Assembly (NCBI RefSeq): GCF_000485595.1
Contig: NW_014577729.1
Coordinates: forward strand, 97,355-118,684
Reading direction: 5' to 3'
DNA: 21,330 nucleotides
From: Priapulus caudatus
Lineage: Eukaryota; Priapulida; Priapulimorpha; Priapulimorphida; Priapulidae
The position numbers and the translations under genes were made by a program. The notes beneath the pieces are model-generated. The model was not told the origin of the DNA, ran no database searches, and worked only from the letters and a program-made list of their open reading frames with translations. Below, piece after piece: positions 1 through 8,337 of the stretch; the first letter of the stretch is position 1, and every line of letters begins with the position of its first letter.

Positions 1-115
1 ATCAGTTTTTCACCCTGCTAACCATATCAAATAGTGACCAGGGTACGTTCCGGTATACCGGACCGTACCCAGGGTACGTTCCGGCAGTAGCCTGGGGGAC
101 ATAGACCCTATGAGC
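1..115 (+). mobile_element. Family A palindromic MITE, right end only
   Basis: This is the right part of the family A element seen complete at 2361-2577, 7566-7800 and 9840-10160. It shows the shared blocks GTACGTTCCGG, CCGGACCGTACCC and the terminal GACATAGACCCTATGAGC. The left part lies outside the window, so the target duplication cannot be checked. The telomere-type tract is reduced here to a single CTAACC before ATATCAAATAG. Confidence 0.8.
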
Positions 116-1950
116 GACAGTTGTAGTAAACACTGATCTCGAGTCGGTTTTCGGCAAAAATACCAGATTTTCACCGCTCATTATCTCAGCGTAGAGGCAT
201 CGTAGGGACATGCAGTTTGTTTTATATTAACAAGGTAAGACAGCTGATCAATAATACTGCAAAGAATCGTCAAAATAAAAACGGGGAAAGTTTATTAATT
301 CGACTATACTGCAACATGGTTTCAGCATTTTACCGTTGTACGCTCTCCTTCTTTATACGCTCTTGATGTATTGTATATTTTCGCCAATCAGTTGAGCGTC
401 CTGTTGCGCAATCATGCGTGTATGCGAGTCGCGCGACCACTGTGTGAGTGTACGGTATGTCCGGATGCGTAGCCTGGAGGCTACGCGACCTGTTCCGGAC
501 GCGTAGCCACTGCGTTAGTATTATCGATTGACCGTGTTTCGTGGCGGTGTAGTGTTGCAACACCACAAGCCACATCATCAATAATCAATCATGCTGAGAT
601 ATAAATCAAGATATGCTCAGCCTCCACTGTCACATTCAATTCATTCATCCAATCTCGTTTTTCACGCAACAGGAAAGTCCGTTCCTACGCCAAATGTGCA
701 TTTACTCGCTACGTTGCCCGCGTATAACTAAAGTTTATATGCACTCGGCATCATTTATACATACCATGTCCTAGTATAATTTATCCATGACACTAAATTT
801 ATACATGAACATACGGACCAAAAAAACACATTAACCAGTGGCGACACGATAACCTCTCGTCGCGCATGTGTTACGCAGTTACGCATGTATCTATAAGTTG
901 GAAACAATAGATTACTTATATTTGAATAGAAAGTGTTAGATAATACTAGACATAATATTATTGTGCAGCAATTAATTGCAATTACGAGTTTTGTGTTGTG
1001 TTATTAAATAGATTCAAGCGGACGCACATGAATAGGCAATAAAAACAAATATGGACGTATATGAAGTGAAGTAGTGAATTAGCAGTCATTGGGTAATTTA
1101 CGTTTATTACCTAATTCAGACTAACTATTTCACTTCAATCACATAAATTTCGCATTAGTAAATTTTCGTTCATGAAAACGCAATGATTGACATGGATGCG
1201 ATAATTTTTCCCCTCATAACTGCTAAGGCTAACGATGGTCTCTCTATCATAACTATACTCGTCTATAGAGTATAGTATAGTCTATACATCTATGCAAATT
1301 GCAATGACCATGTGCATGAATCAGAACATGTGTGTGTTCCAGTACAGCCTACAGTAGTCAGTACACATTGTGACATAGTTGAGAAGTTTATGTTGCATTC
1401 ACTAGTAGTAGTAGTTGTCCCTCGAGTATCACACCAAGCCGTCCTTATTTCCAACACGGAGTGCAATCACTCATTCACTGTCACAATGCTCTTCTACTTC
1501 TACTTCCGACAGTCTAGTTCTGGACAGTCCGTAACTTGGAATAAACGTCCAGGGCTATAGCTAGCCATGGGGTGTGACCTAGCTTTTCCAGGTAGTTGGC
1601 CTTTTAGCCGAATGGCACTGAGGGTGGTCACAGGCAGAGTTTTTTTGGCGCTCTTAGTGGTTCTTTTTACGTCGCCATCACTGTAGACGGGTCTGACCAA
1701 ATTACAGAGCCGTCTGAGATGGGGGGGGGGGGAGATTTATAACCTAGATGCTAAGATAGATAGCTGTCACCCTAGATACAATAATGTAACCCAACACAAG
1801 AGTAGTAATGTAACGCCCTACTCAATGCTCCTTGATTTGAGATCCTAAGAAAGTTAAATCTCAAAGAGTTGATTCTAAACAAGAGCCGTTTTGGTCACTT
1901 GCAGATACCCTTGCACTTGTGTGAACTGTCTAAGCTGTGGCTTTATTTAA
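116..1950. other. No gene recognised; AT-rich upstream DNA
   Basis: No open frame here resembles a known protein and no tRNA or rRNA was recognised. Small structures are present: a perfect 8-bp hairpin at about 469-488 (stem GCGTAGCC), an imperfect palindrome around 1060-1140 (arms TGAAGTGAA..TTCACTTCA), and a run of G at about 1720-1732. The first exon and promoter of the SPATA2-like gene could lie here or further upstream, but I could not identify them. Confidence 0.5.
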
Positions 1951-2138
1951 CAGAGTGGCTATATGCCCGGCAGCCGGCATATATCTGACGGCTGACGGGC
2001 ACGGTCTTCGATTTCCTAAATGCCCGGCAGTTTTTAATGTTCAGCGTTATCTCAAGTAAACAAGGGTTAGGGTTAGGAACTGCCGGGCATTTAGGAAATC
2101 GAAGACCGTGCCCGGCTGCCGGGCATATAGCCACAGCG
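1951..2138. mobile_element. Family B palindromic MITE, 188 bp, with 9-bp TSD
   Basis: Long imperfect terminal inverted repeats are visible: GTGGCTATATGCCCGGCAG near the left end and its complement CTGCCGGGCATATAGCCAC at the right, each followed inward by a shared block containing CACGGTCTTCGATTTCC and TAAATGCCCGGCAGTT. The element is flanked on both sides by TTTATTTAA (1942-1950 and 2139-2147), a 9-bp target duplication. The short centre contains AGGGTTAGGGTTAGG, a telomere-type tract. There is no coding capacity. A 9-bp duplication fits Mutator-like or Merlin-like elements; the superfamily is inferred only from that length. Confidence 0.82.
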
Positions 2139-2360
2139 TTTATTTAATGTGGATTAATTACATTTAGCAACCATATCTTATTATTGTTTTAATTATTCCA
2201 GGTAGGCGATGCCCACTGGACAACTCTGTTGTCTAGTACGTGCCTGGCAATCCTTATGAATCCAGATGAGGGCGCTGTAACTTTGAAGGGAAACTTGTAC
2301 ATTGAATACGTGAAGCTTGTGAGCAGTCAAACTGACTCTACGACGTCGGGGGTTAGTGTG

Positions 2361-2577
2361 GCTGATAGGGTCTATGTCTCCCAGGGTACTGCCGGAACGT
2401 ACCCTGGTACTATCTAATATGCCGGACCGTACCTTGCCTACTCCACTAACGAGTCTAGGGAGTCGCCTACGCCTACTCCCTAATCCTAACCATATCAGAT
2501 AGTTACCAGGGTACGTTCCGGTATAGCGGTCCGTACCCCATTCCGGCAGTACCCTGGGAGACATAGACCTTATCTGC
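2361..2577 (+). mobile_element. Family A palindromic MITE, complete, 217 bp
   Basis: The element begins GCTGATAGGGTCTATGTC and ends with the near complement GACATAGACCTTATCTGC. It is flanked by GTTAGTGTG on both sides (2352-2360 and 2578-2586), a 9-bp target duplication. The subterminal blocks GCCGGAACGTACCCTGG and CCAGGGTACGTTCCGG are also inverted. The middle has CCTACTCC..CTAGGGAGTCGCC and a short decayed telomere-type tract (CCCTAATCCTAACC). It is non-coding and probably moved by a transposase encoded elsewhere. Confidence 0.88.
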
Positions 2578-2586
2578 GTTAGTGTG

Positions 2587-2995
2587 CGTGCCTTCTAGAT
2601 ATCCTGATAACTTTAATCCACACAACGTTGCGCGCCTCTGTGGAAATGAGAAACATATCATATTAGCAACCGTTCTTTGTTTTTATTTAAGCGTAGGTGA
2701 CACCTGTTGTAGAATTGACTGCTATTCTAAATGTGATTATACTACTCTTGGAGCCTTAAGTGTAAAGTGTCTTAGCTGGCAACACATGAAATATAGTATA
2801 CAGTAGTGCATTGCCCGGACTTAAACCACGAACTAGTCATGATAGTTAGTACTGAGCTATCTCAATTTGCGGATTCGAGAATACAGAATATTACTCAAGA
2901 TGAGAAGAACGACCAAGAATATTTACTAACATTCAAGATAACAACGTCAAAGAATGTGTGGACCATCTAATAACTGCATGGCGTTGTCGTTTCAG
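2587..2995. other. Non-coding sequence before the first visible SPATA2-like exon
   Basis: No protein-like frame was recognised. The stretch ends in GTTGTCGTTTCAG, a plausible splice acceptor at 2995. If that acceptor is real, at least one upstream exon remains to be found. An in-frame ATG at 2954 (first stop upstream at 2939) is the alternative start. Confidence 0.45.
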
Positions 2996-3223
2996 AATGT
3001 TAACAGGAGGGAACTGGAATTATCCGTGTGTAGATTCCTAGATATGGCCGACAGTGCGATAAAATTCTGCAGTCACAGCTTCGGCGAAATGATTTCTTGC
3101 ACACTTCACGAAAAGGGCACCGGCGCCAGCTTCCGCAAAATGGCCACCGCATTCTCCGCATTCGAGCAGCTCGCCTTAAACCTGTATAGGTTCCCATGGA
3201 GGCACGAGTTCAGAAAAATCCTG
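2996..3223 (+). CDS. SPATA2: SPATA2/tamozhennic-like protein, first visible exon (PUB domain N-terminal half)
   Basis: This exon encodes 76 residues in phase 0. The diagnostic part is the segment with AFSAFEQLALNLYRFPWRHE followed by FRKIL, which matches the PUB-domain core of SPATA2 (a helix ending in a P-W-(K/R)-x-E-(F/I)-R motif). The preceding segment around residues 10-35 corresponds to the helical lead-in of the family. In vertebrates SPATA2 binds CYLD through this domain and bridges it to HOIP/LUBAC in TNF signalling. In Drosophila the relative tamozhennic affects Dorsal nuclear import. The exon is bounded by TTTCAG and donor GTACGA. The N-terminus looks about 40 residues short of human SPATA2, so either an upstream exon is missing or translation starts at the in-frame ATG 2954. 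The family call is by remembered similarity; no search was run. Confidence 0.8.
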
Positions 3224-3524
3224 GTACGAAACCCCTGGTGACTGTTTATAAAAAGCTGGTTATATTCCTGCGAATTCGATTAGCAGATTTCGTTAGCTCT
3301 TCCGCATTATTCGTCGCAAAGGTATCTAAGTTGTTATTTGCCGTAAAAAACCAACTAAACAGTTATCAGTTTAACTAATCAGTGTCTTTACTGATATAAT
3401 GGGCTGTTTCTTTAAAATATTTGCTTGTGCTTTCATAACAATATATGGTACGTGGCATTCTATCAAATGCTACTAATGTCTTTGAAAGAGCTGATGTTAT
3501 CACCCGCGTTTCTTAATCTTTCAG

Positions 3525-3767
3525 GTGTACACGGGAGGTTTTCGGAATAAGATTGTGATAAATCTGTCTGGGTATAGCATCTTTCTTGAGCAGCTGGGAT
3601 ACAGGAGGTGGGGTGACGACGACGAGCGTTACTACTTGCGAGCGCGGACGCGAGACATCGACAAGCTCTTGCTGTTGGCGTTCGATTCCTTCGTGGCGCA
3701 GGTGGAGTGTGGGATACTCGACCGAATAGCCGACTGCGTGTGTGAATGCGGTTACACGTTGCAACAG
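3525..3767 (+). CDS. SPATA2: SPATA2/tamozhennic-like protein, exon 2 (PUB domain C-terminal half)
   Basis: This exon encodes 81 residues in phase 0, joined to the previous exon as ..RKIL|VYTGGF.. The YTGxF motif directly after the P-W-R-x-E-F-R motif is characteristic of the SPATA2 PUB domain. Further matches are LEQLGY (family L-x-x-M/L-G-Y) and FDSFVAQVECGILDRI, which aligns with the family's F-x-x-F-L-A-K-V-E-C-E block. The exon closes with GYTLQQ. The acceptor is TCTTTCAG at 3517-3524 and the donor is CAACAG|GTTAGT, acceptable though not consensus. Intron 1 is 301 bp. The exon is intact, with no stops or frame breaks. Confidence 0.85.
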
Positions 3768-3988
3768 GTTAGTAGAGTAGTCTCTTCCGTGGAAGTCTTC
3801 CTTCGGTATTATCTTCATTTTAAAGTCAGCATCCTGATTAAGTCTCATCAGATGCATTCCTGGCAATTCGTCCCAGTTTAATGCTAGGTCTGTGATTAAT
3901 GATAATTGTGCAATAATATGTATATATATATATGTGCAATGAGCATCTATCGAAGTGATCTATTCAGTCGATTAGAGTGAAATTAATA

Positions 3989-4450
3989 CAGTAAAAACCC
4001 GCGTATAAGAACCCAGTGATTAAGAACCTGTTAGGCTAAGATTTTCCATTTAGACCCCCTTGACATAAGAACCTGTTGTAGCCTAAAATTTGAAACAGGT
4101 TCTTATTTGATAAAATTCAGTTAACACTTTAAAATTCATAAATCAACTAAAACAAGTTATTGGTGGTCTATATACCTCTATTAGGTATAAAGGGCATAAA
4201 AAGAAATAAGAACGTAGAATAGGGTTTGTATTTGTCTAGATTGCAGTCATTTAGACGTAATTATATGAATATTTTGTATAAACAATGGACCGCACCAATA
4301 TTCTACCAGCCACAAGCACATTTTTTTCTTAAGAAAATAAGAACCTATTTAAGAACCATATAGCCTAATTTCCCAGTAAACACCAATTATATAAGAACCT
4401 TTTTAGGCTAACCTGGAAAAATACAGGTTCTTGTACGTGGGTTTTTACTG
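3989..4450. mobile_element. pogo/Tigger-like MITE, 462 bp, TA target duplication
   Basis: The terminal inverted repeats are CAGTAAAAACCCGCGTATAA at the left and the complement of CAGTAAAAACCCACGTACAA at the right, both followed inward by GAACC. The element is flanked by TA at 3987-3988 and 4451-4452. A CAG start plus a TA duplication is typical of the pogo/Tigger group of Tc1-mariner elements. The interior repeats the motif AAGAACCT..TAGGCTAA several times in direct orientation. There is no coding capacity. It lies wholly inside intron 2 of the SPATA2-like gene. Confidence 0.85.
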
Positions 4451-4594
4451 TATTAGATATGTTTTATCAGCTGACGTAATACCTTGTCGAAGTTTCACTA
4501 TTTGATATGTTTTTTCAGCAGCCGCGATACGTCATCGAAGTTTCGTACGTATTGGCATACTCGTGTAACGCGAAATCACTCCCTCTGCTTACAG

Positions 4595-6052
4595 ATTCTG
4601 CAGATGCGAACGCACAAAGTTGGGGACGTCAACGATTGCGTCGCGTATCTACTGCAAAACGTCGTTCCACGTCTGCGCCCGAGCGGCTCCCAATTCGAGG
4701 ACGATCGCGACACACGGTCGGGCACCGCCTCGTCGACGTCTGGCGCAGCGCTCTCTGGCGGTCGCACGGCGGTCGCTCCGTCAATGACGATCCCGCACGC
4801 GGCGCCTCCTGGTGGTTGCACGGGGGTCGCCGCCGCGTCGACGCTGAGTCGTCCCAAGCGTTCGTCGGGGTGCCCCACGAGCGTCGTCGAAGCGAATCCC
4901 TTCGAATTCTTCCCGGAGCTCTACCCGCCGATGCCGGGCTCGAATCCCGTGCGGCGAACGCAGAGCTGCCCGCGACGCCCCCTGGCGGGCCGAGCCGCGC
5001 GCGCGCCGCCGACGGCAGCCGACTCGGCGGAGGGCCGGCATCGGCGCCGCATCGTCGACGAGATGTTCTTGCATCACGTCGCGAAGTCTCCGCCAGCGTC
5101 GGACGAGCGTCCGCCAGCGTGGCCGGACGGAGGGACGCTGGTCGCCGCGAGGGATCACTCCCGAATTGTTGGTTGCCGCGACGACGACCCGCGCGGAGCC
5201 GGCGGTCGCCGTGACGACGACCAAGAGTGCGATGCCGGCGGTCGCCACGGCAACGACTTCCAGCGAGACGCCAGCGGTCACCACGGCAACGACTTCCAGC
5301 GAGATGCTGGCGGTCGCCGCGGGGAAGACTACCCTCGCGGAGCCGGCGGTCGCCGCGGCGACGGCTACCAGCACGATGCCGGCGGTCGCCGCGGCGAAGA
5401 ATACCTGCGAGACGCCAGCCCTCGCCGCGGCGACGACAATTGGAACGACGGCTGGAGCGTCCTCGGCGACCGAACAGCGGCGGGGAAGCAAGCGATGCGC
5501 ACCGGCGCCGGCTGCGGGGCAGGGAATGCTTCCCCTCTTGCGAGCAGCGTTGCGGTGAGGCCCCGTGAGGGCGGGGCGCGTCGCAAGGTGACGCCGCCGT
5601 TCCCCGTCGAACCCGTCGTGCGGCCGTCGCGCGCTGCGGACGCTAGAGACGACCCGCGACCCCCGGTCAGTGTCTACGACAACATGCTGCCTCCGTACGA
5701 ACCGCGCTTCCGATTGGACGACGACTGGGAGGCGGCGGGATCCGTCGCGGATCGCTTGTCCTCGGACCCGCGCTCTCGCCGTCGCGGCGACGACCGGCCC
5801 GGGGGTCCGCGCGACGACGAGGACGACGGCGACGGCGGTGATGGCGGGGGGTGGGAGTGCGAGCGGTGCACGTATCTGAACGCGGCCGCGCTCAGCCGGT
5901 GCGAGATCTGCGGAGCTGCGGCCGCGTTGTCGTCGTCGCGGCGACGCGTCGCCGGCGTGGAGTGTCCGCTGTGCACGTACGTCAACGACGCCGCCATCGC
6001 CGACTGCAGGATGTGCAGCACCGCCCTCGCGGGGCCGTCCACTTACATGTGA
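4595..6052 (+). CDS. SPATA2: SPATA2/tamozhennic-like protein, last exon: disordered linker plus two RanBP2-type zinc fingers
   Basis: This exon encodes 485 residues and ends with TGA at 6050-6052. The chosen acceptor is CTGCTTACAG (4594); a second in-phase AG at 4603 would drop three residues. Exon residues 1-30 finish the folded N-terminal part (VNDCVAYLLQNVV). About residues 30-415 are disordered, rich in Arg, Gly, Asp, Pro and Ala, and include a 12-residue tandem repeat (5171-5452). Two C4 RanBP2/NZF fingers follow: WECERCTYLN..CEIC (5852-5923) and VECPLCTYVN..CRMC (about 5957-6028). Their T-Y pair and the I or M between the last two cysteines resemble ubiquitin-binding NZFs such as those of NPL4 and TAB2, so ubiquitin binding is a reasonable inference. 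SVYDNM (5669-5686) could be a PUB-interacting motif, but this is weak. Base composition is far more GC-rich than the flanking introns. No clear poly(A) signal was found; ATTAAA at 6712 is a candidate. Confidence 0.87.
   Translation: MLQMRTHKVGDVNDCVAYLLQNVVPRLRPSGSQFEDDRDTRSGTASSTSGAALSGGRTAVAPSMTIPHAAPPGGCTGVAAASTLSRPKRSSGCPTSVVEANPFEFFPELYPPMPGSNPVRRTQSCPRRPLAGRAARAPPTAADSAEGRHRRRIVDEMFLHHVAKSPPASDERPPAWPDGGTLVAARDHSRIVGCRDDDPRGAGGRRDDDQECDAGGRHGNDFQRDASGHHGNDFQRDAGGRRGEDYPRGAGGRRGDGYQHDAGGRRGEEYLRDASPRRGDDNWNDGWSVLGDRTAAGKQAMRTGAGCGAGNASPLASSVAVRPREGGARRKVTPPFPVEPVVRPSRAADARDDPRPPVSVYDNMLPPYEPRFRLDDDWEAAGSVADRLSSDPRSRRRGDDRPGGPRDDEDDGDGGDGGGWECERCTYLNAAALSRCEICGAAAALSSSRRRVAGVECPLCTYVNDAAIADCRMCSTALAGPSTYM
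5171..5452 (+). repeat. In-frame 36-bp minisatellite in the SPATA2-like linker
   Basis: Seven 36-bp units start at 5201, 5237, 5273, 5309, 5345, 5381 and 5417, preceded by a partial unit from 5171. Each encodes a variant of the 12-residue GGRRGDDYQRDA. Most units begin GGCGGTCGCCRCGG. The unit length keeps the frame, so copy number can change without breaking the protein. The array is charged and glycine-rich, so a flexible linker is the likely role. Confidence 0.9.
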
Positions 6053-6149
6053 GATTTACGCAACGCCCACTACGCGATTGGTCGCCCCTCCGCGCACGCG
6101 CGCGATTAGTCGCCGCTCCGTGCGCGGTCAGTGATTGTTGTGTTGCTGG

Positions 6150-6334
6150 GGGCCCGTCGTCGGAAACAGAATTAGTTTTAACGTTGGGTTTTCCTCGTAG
6201 ACCGGATCTCTATCTCTCACAGCGTACGAGAAACTCGTAGCTTTGCCGTGTTTTCGACGACGACGATGATCGACGAGAAAAAGTCGATGTTAAGACTAAT
6301 GTTGGGACTAATTTTGTTTCTGACATCGTGCCTC
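6150..6334. mobile_element. GGGCCC-ended MITE, diverged copy
   Basis: The left end GGGCCCGTCGTCGGAAACAG followed by AATTAGTTTTAAC matches the left end of the better element at 14887-15332. CTCGTAGACCG follows in both. The right end carries the inverted counterpart GTTAAGACTAAT and ATTTTGTTTCTGACA. The outermost right bases have decayed and no target duplication is visible. It sits about 100 bp after the SPATA2-like stop codon, probably in its 3' UTR. Confidence 0.75.
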
Positions 6335-6506
6335 CGAGTCGCATGAAATAGATCGCATTGGGGTTGCAATGCATGTGATCTGCCAATACTCTGGATGCGT
6401 TCGTTATTTATGGAGCTGATTACACGTTGCAGTGTGGTTGCAATTTGCTTCTGATTTACGTGGGAGTGATTATAACGCTTCGTAAGGCTTGCAGCTTCAG
6501 TGTCAT

Positions 6507-6540
6507 TAATGCTCATTAGTGATCATTAGTGATCATTAGC
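6507..6540. repeat. Short direct repeats of TCATTAGTGA
   Basis: Three to four near-copies of TCATTAGTGA / TCATTAGC lie head to tail. Nothing else marks the site. Confidence 0.7.
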
Positions 6541-6884
6541 TCAACGACATCTTTGAGGCTGTCATTGATATCGCTTGGTGTGAAACACAATAATTGAGTT
6601 CTGATCATGGGCGAGTAATTCTGTCATCAGTCGTCATCTAATCCTCGGTCTATTTGGACTTGTACACATGTACGCGTGCATACACATGCATACATACTAG
6701 TGCACTTGGATATTAAACAGTCAAACGTGTACGTGAGTGGTACTTAAAGGAAACCCATAAACGTGTCCTTTGTTGACAGGTTCTCTCTCTGTTGGGGTAG
6801 TTCAACTGTATAACTGCCATTCAAGAGAATTGCCAAAAGTGTCCGTTGTAGACAGGAGTTTATTTTATAGAGGTGTCCACTAAC

Positions 6885-7082
6885 GCTCATAGGGTCTATG
6901 TCCCCCAGGGTATTGCCGGAACGTACTCTGGTAACTATCTGATATGGTTAGGGTTAGGGTTAGGGAGTAGGCGTAGGCGACTCCCTAGACTCGTTAGTGG
7001 AATAGGCGAGGTACGGTCCGGCATATTAGATAGTACCAGGGTACGTTCCGGCAGTACACTGGGTGACATAGACCCTTTTAGC
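6885..7082 (-). mobile_element. Family A palindromic MITE, reverse orientation, 198 bp
   Basis: It starts GCTCATAGGGTCTATGTCCC and ends GTGACATAGACCCTTTTAGC. The middle reads GGTTAGGGTTAGGGTTAGGG, the complement of the tract in the other copies, so the element is reversed. Unlike the copies at 2361, 7566 and 9840, the flanks (TCCACTAAC and TGTAGTAGT) do not form a duplication, so it may have recombined with another copy or lost an end. Confidence 0.83.
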
Positions 7083-7565
7083 TGTAGTAGTATATATGCT
7101 TGGTGGAATATTGATAAATTTGTCACTGTGTTTGAGTTAATTTTTATTAAAAATTATTCTCATGATTGTATTATTTTCTAAATTGAATAATGCAAGAGAA
7201 TTTATGCTTGTTGCCAATTATCAAATAGTCTGAATTTTTCTGCTCACGAATGAATTATGAAAAGGGGTAAAAAAAATTACGTCATTCAGGGGAGTGTAAA
7301 TTTTGTAAATAACTTGTATCTGTGAGCTAGGCTTTTTAGCCGCGTGGCTGTGACAGACAAGGTATATAACAGTTCTTCAAAATGGACGGTGTACGTGTGA
7401 GAGGAATTCGTATTGGTGCTTCTGCGGAGTTATGACACATCTATTGTATTCCACCTTTTTTTCGTTAGGGATATATTCTGTGGCTTTGTAGCTCTTTTGT
7501 ATAGCTTTGTGGGTTGAACGACCCCATTGTATTTATTATACACTTACTATTCAGTGGTTGTTGAG
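7083..7565. other. No gene recognised
   Basis: AT-rich intergenic DNA between two family A elements. No coding frame, RNA gene or repeat was recognised apart from the target duplication GTTGTTGAG at its right end. Confidence 0.5.
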
Positions 7566-7800
7566 GCTGCCAGGGTCTATGTCTCCCAGGGTACTGCCGG
7601 AACGTACCCTGGTACTATCTAATATGCCGGACCGTACCTCGCCTACTCCCCTAACGAGTCTAGGGAGTCGCCTACGTCTACTCCCTAACCCTAACCCTAA
7701 CCCTAACCATATCAGATAGTTACCAGGGCACGTTCCGGTATAACGGACCGTACCCAGGTTACGTTCCGGCAGTACCCAGGGAGACATAGACCCTATCAGC
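7566..7800 (+). mobile_element. Family A palindromic MITE, complete, 235 bp
   Basis: It starts GCTGCCAGGGTCTATGTCTC and ends GAGACATAGACCCTATCAGC. It is flanked by GTTGTTGAG at 7557-7565 and 7801-7809, a perfect 9-bp duplication. The interior has three full CCCTAA units running into CCATATCAG. The block order is the same as in 2361-2577. Confidence 0.92.
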
Positions 7801-7809
7801 GTTGTTGAG

Positions 7810-8136
7810 TAACGATATAGCAGTATTTGCTCAGGGGTTGAATTCGTTTTCAGTGATTTGTCATATAGCATGAATGCTGAGATAGTTTTATACATGGAAC
7901 CTAGGCGGTCTGTTCAGTTCAGCGATCATAGCTTTTAACCTCATTAATATGCAGGTATTTACACATTTACTGTGTATGTTATTGTTTATTATTGCACACC
8001 TGTGAAATTTCAATTTAAAATAAATATGAAATTTTCTAAGCTCATAACTTTTTATTGATTATTTTTTCACCCAAGACCCTTTAAATAAAAGCATACATCC
8101 TCATGTGTACATGAATCATAGGTTATATACATTCTT
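7810..8136. other. No gene recognised
   Basis: AT-rich intergenic DNA. AATAAA hexamers occur near 8019 and 8084 on the + strand but cannot be linked to a transcript end. Confidence 0.45.
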
Positions 8137-8337
8137 ATATTATGCGCAAATAAATTATTTCGCCCGATAGATGGCGAGATGATCTCATATTTGATTCAGC
8201 GGTTGCAAATCTGATGCCTGTATACCACTGATCATCTCTATATATTAACATATATAGAGATCAGTGTTGTATACATATATCTATACATATACAACACTGA
8301 TTTTACACGGGCGAAATCATTTATTTGCGCATAATAT
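8137..8337. mobile_element. Short palindromic MITE-like element with nested hairpins, 201 bp
   Basis: The ends ATATTATGCGCAAATAAAT..ATTTCGCCCG and their inverted counterpart (CGGGCGAAAT..ATTTATTTGCGCATAATAT) form about 30-bp inverted termini. The interior holds two further hairpins: one with arms CTCTATATAT / ATATATAGAG (8236-8259) and one with arms TCAGTGTTGTATA / TATACAACACTGA (8261-8300). No target duplication was resolved. Confidence 0.72.

Noticed and set aside
330-581. 83-codon minus-strand open frame
   Set aside because: No recognisable similarity, and it covers the hairpin repeat at 455-510.
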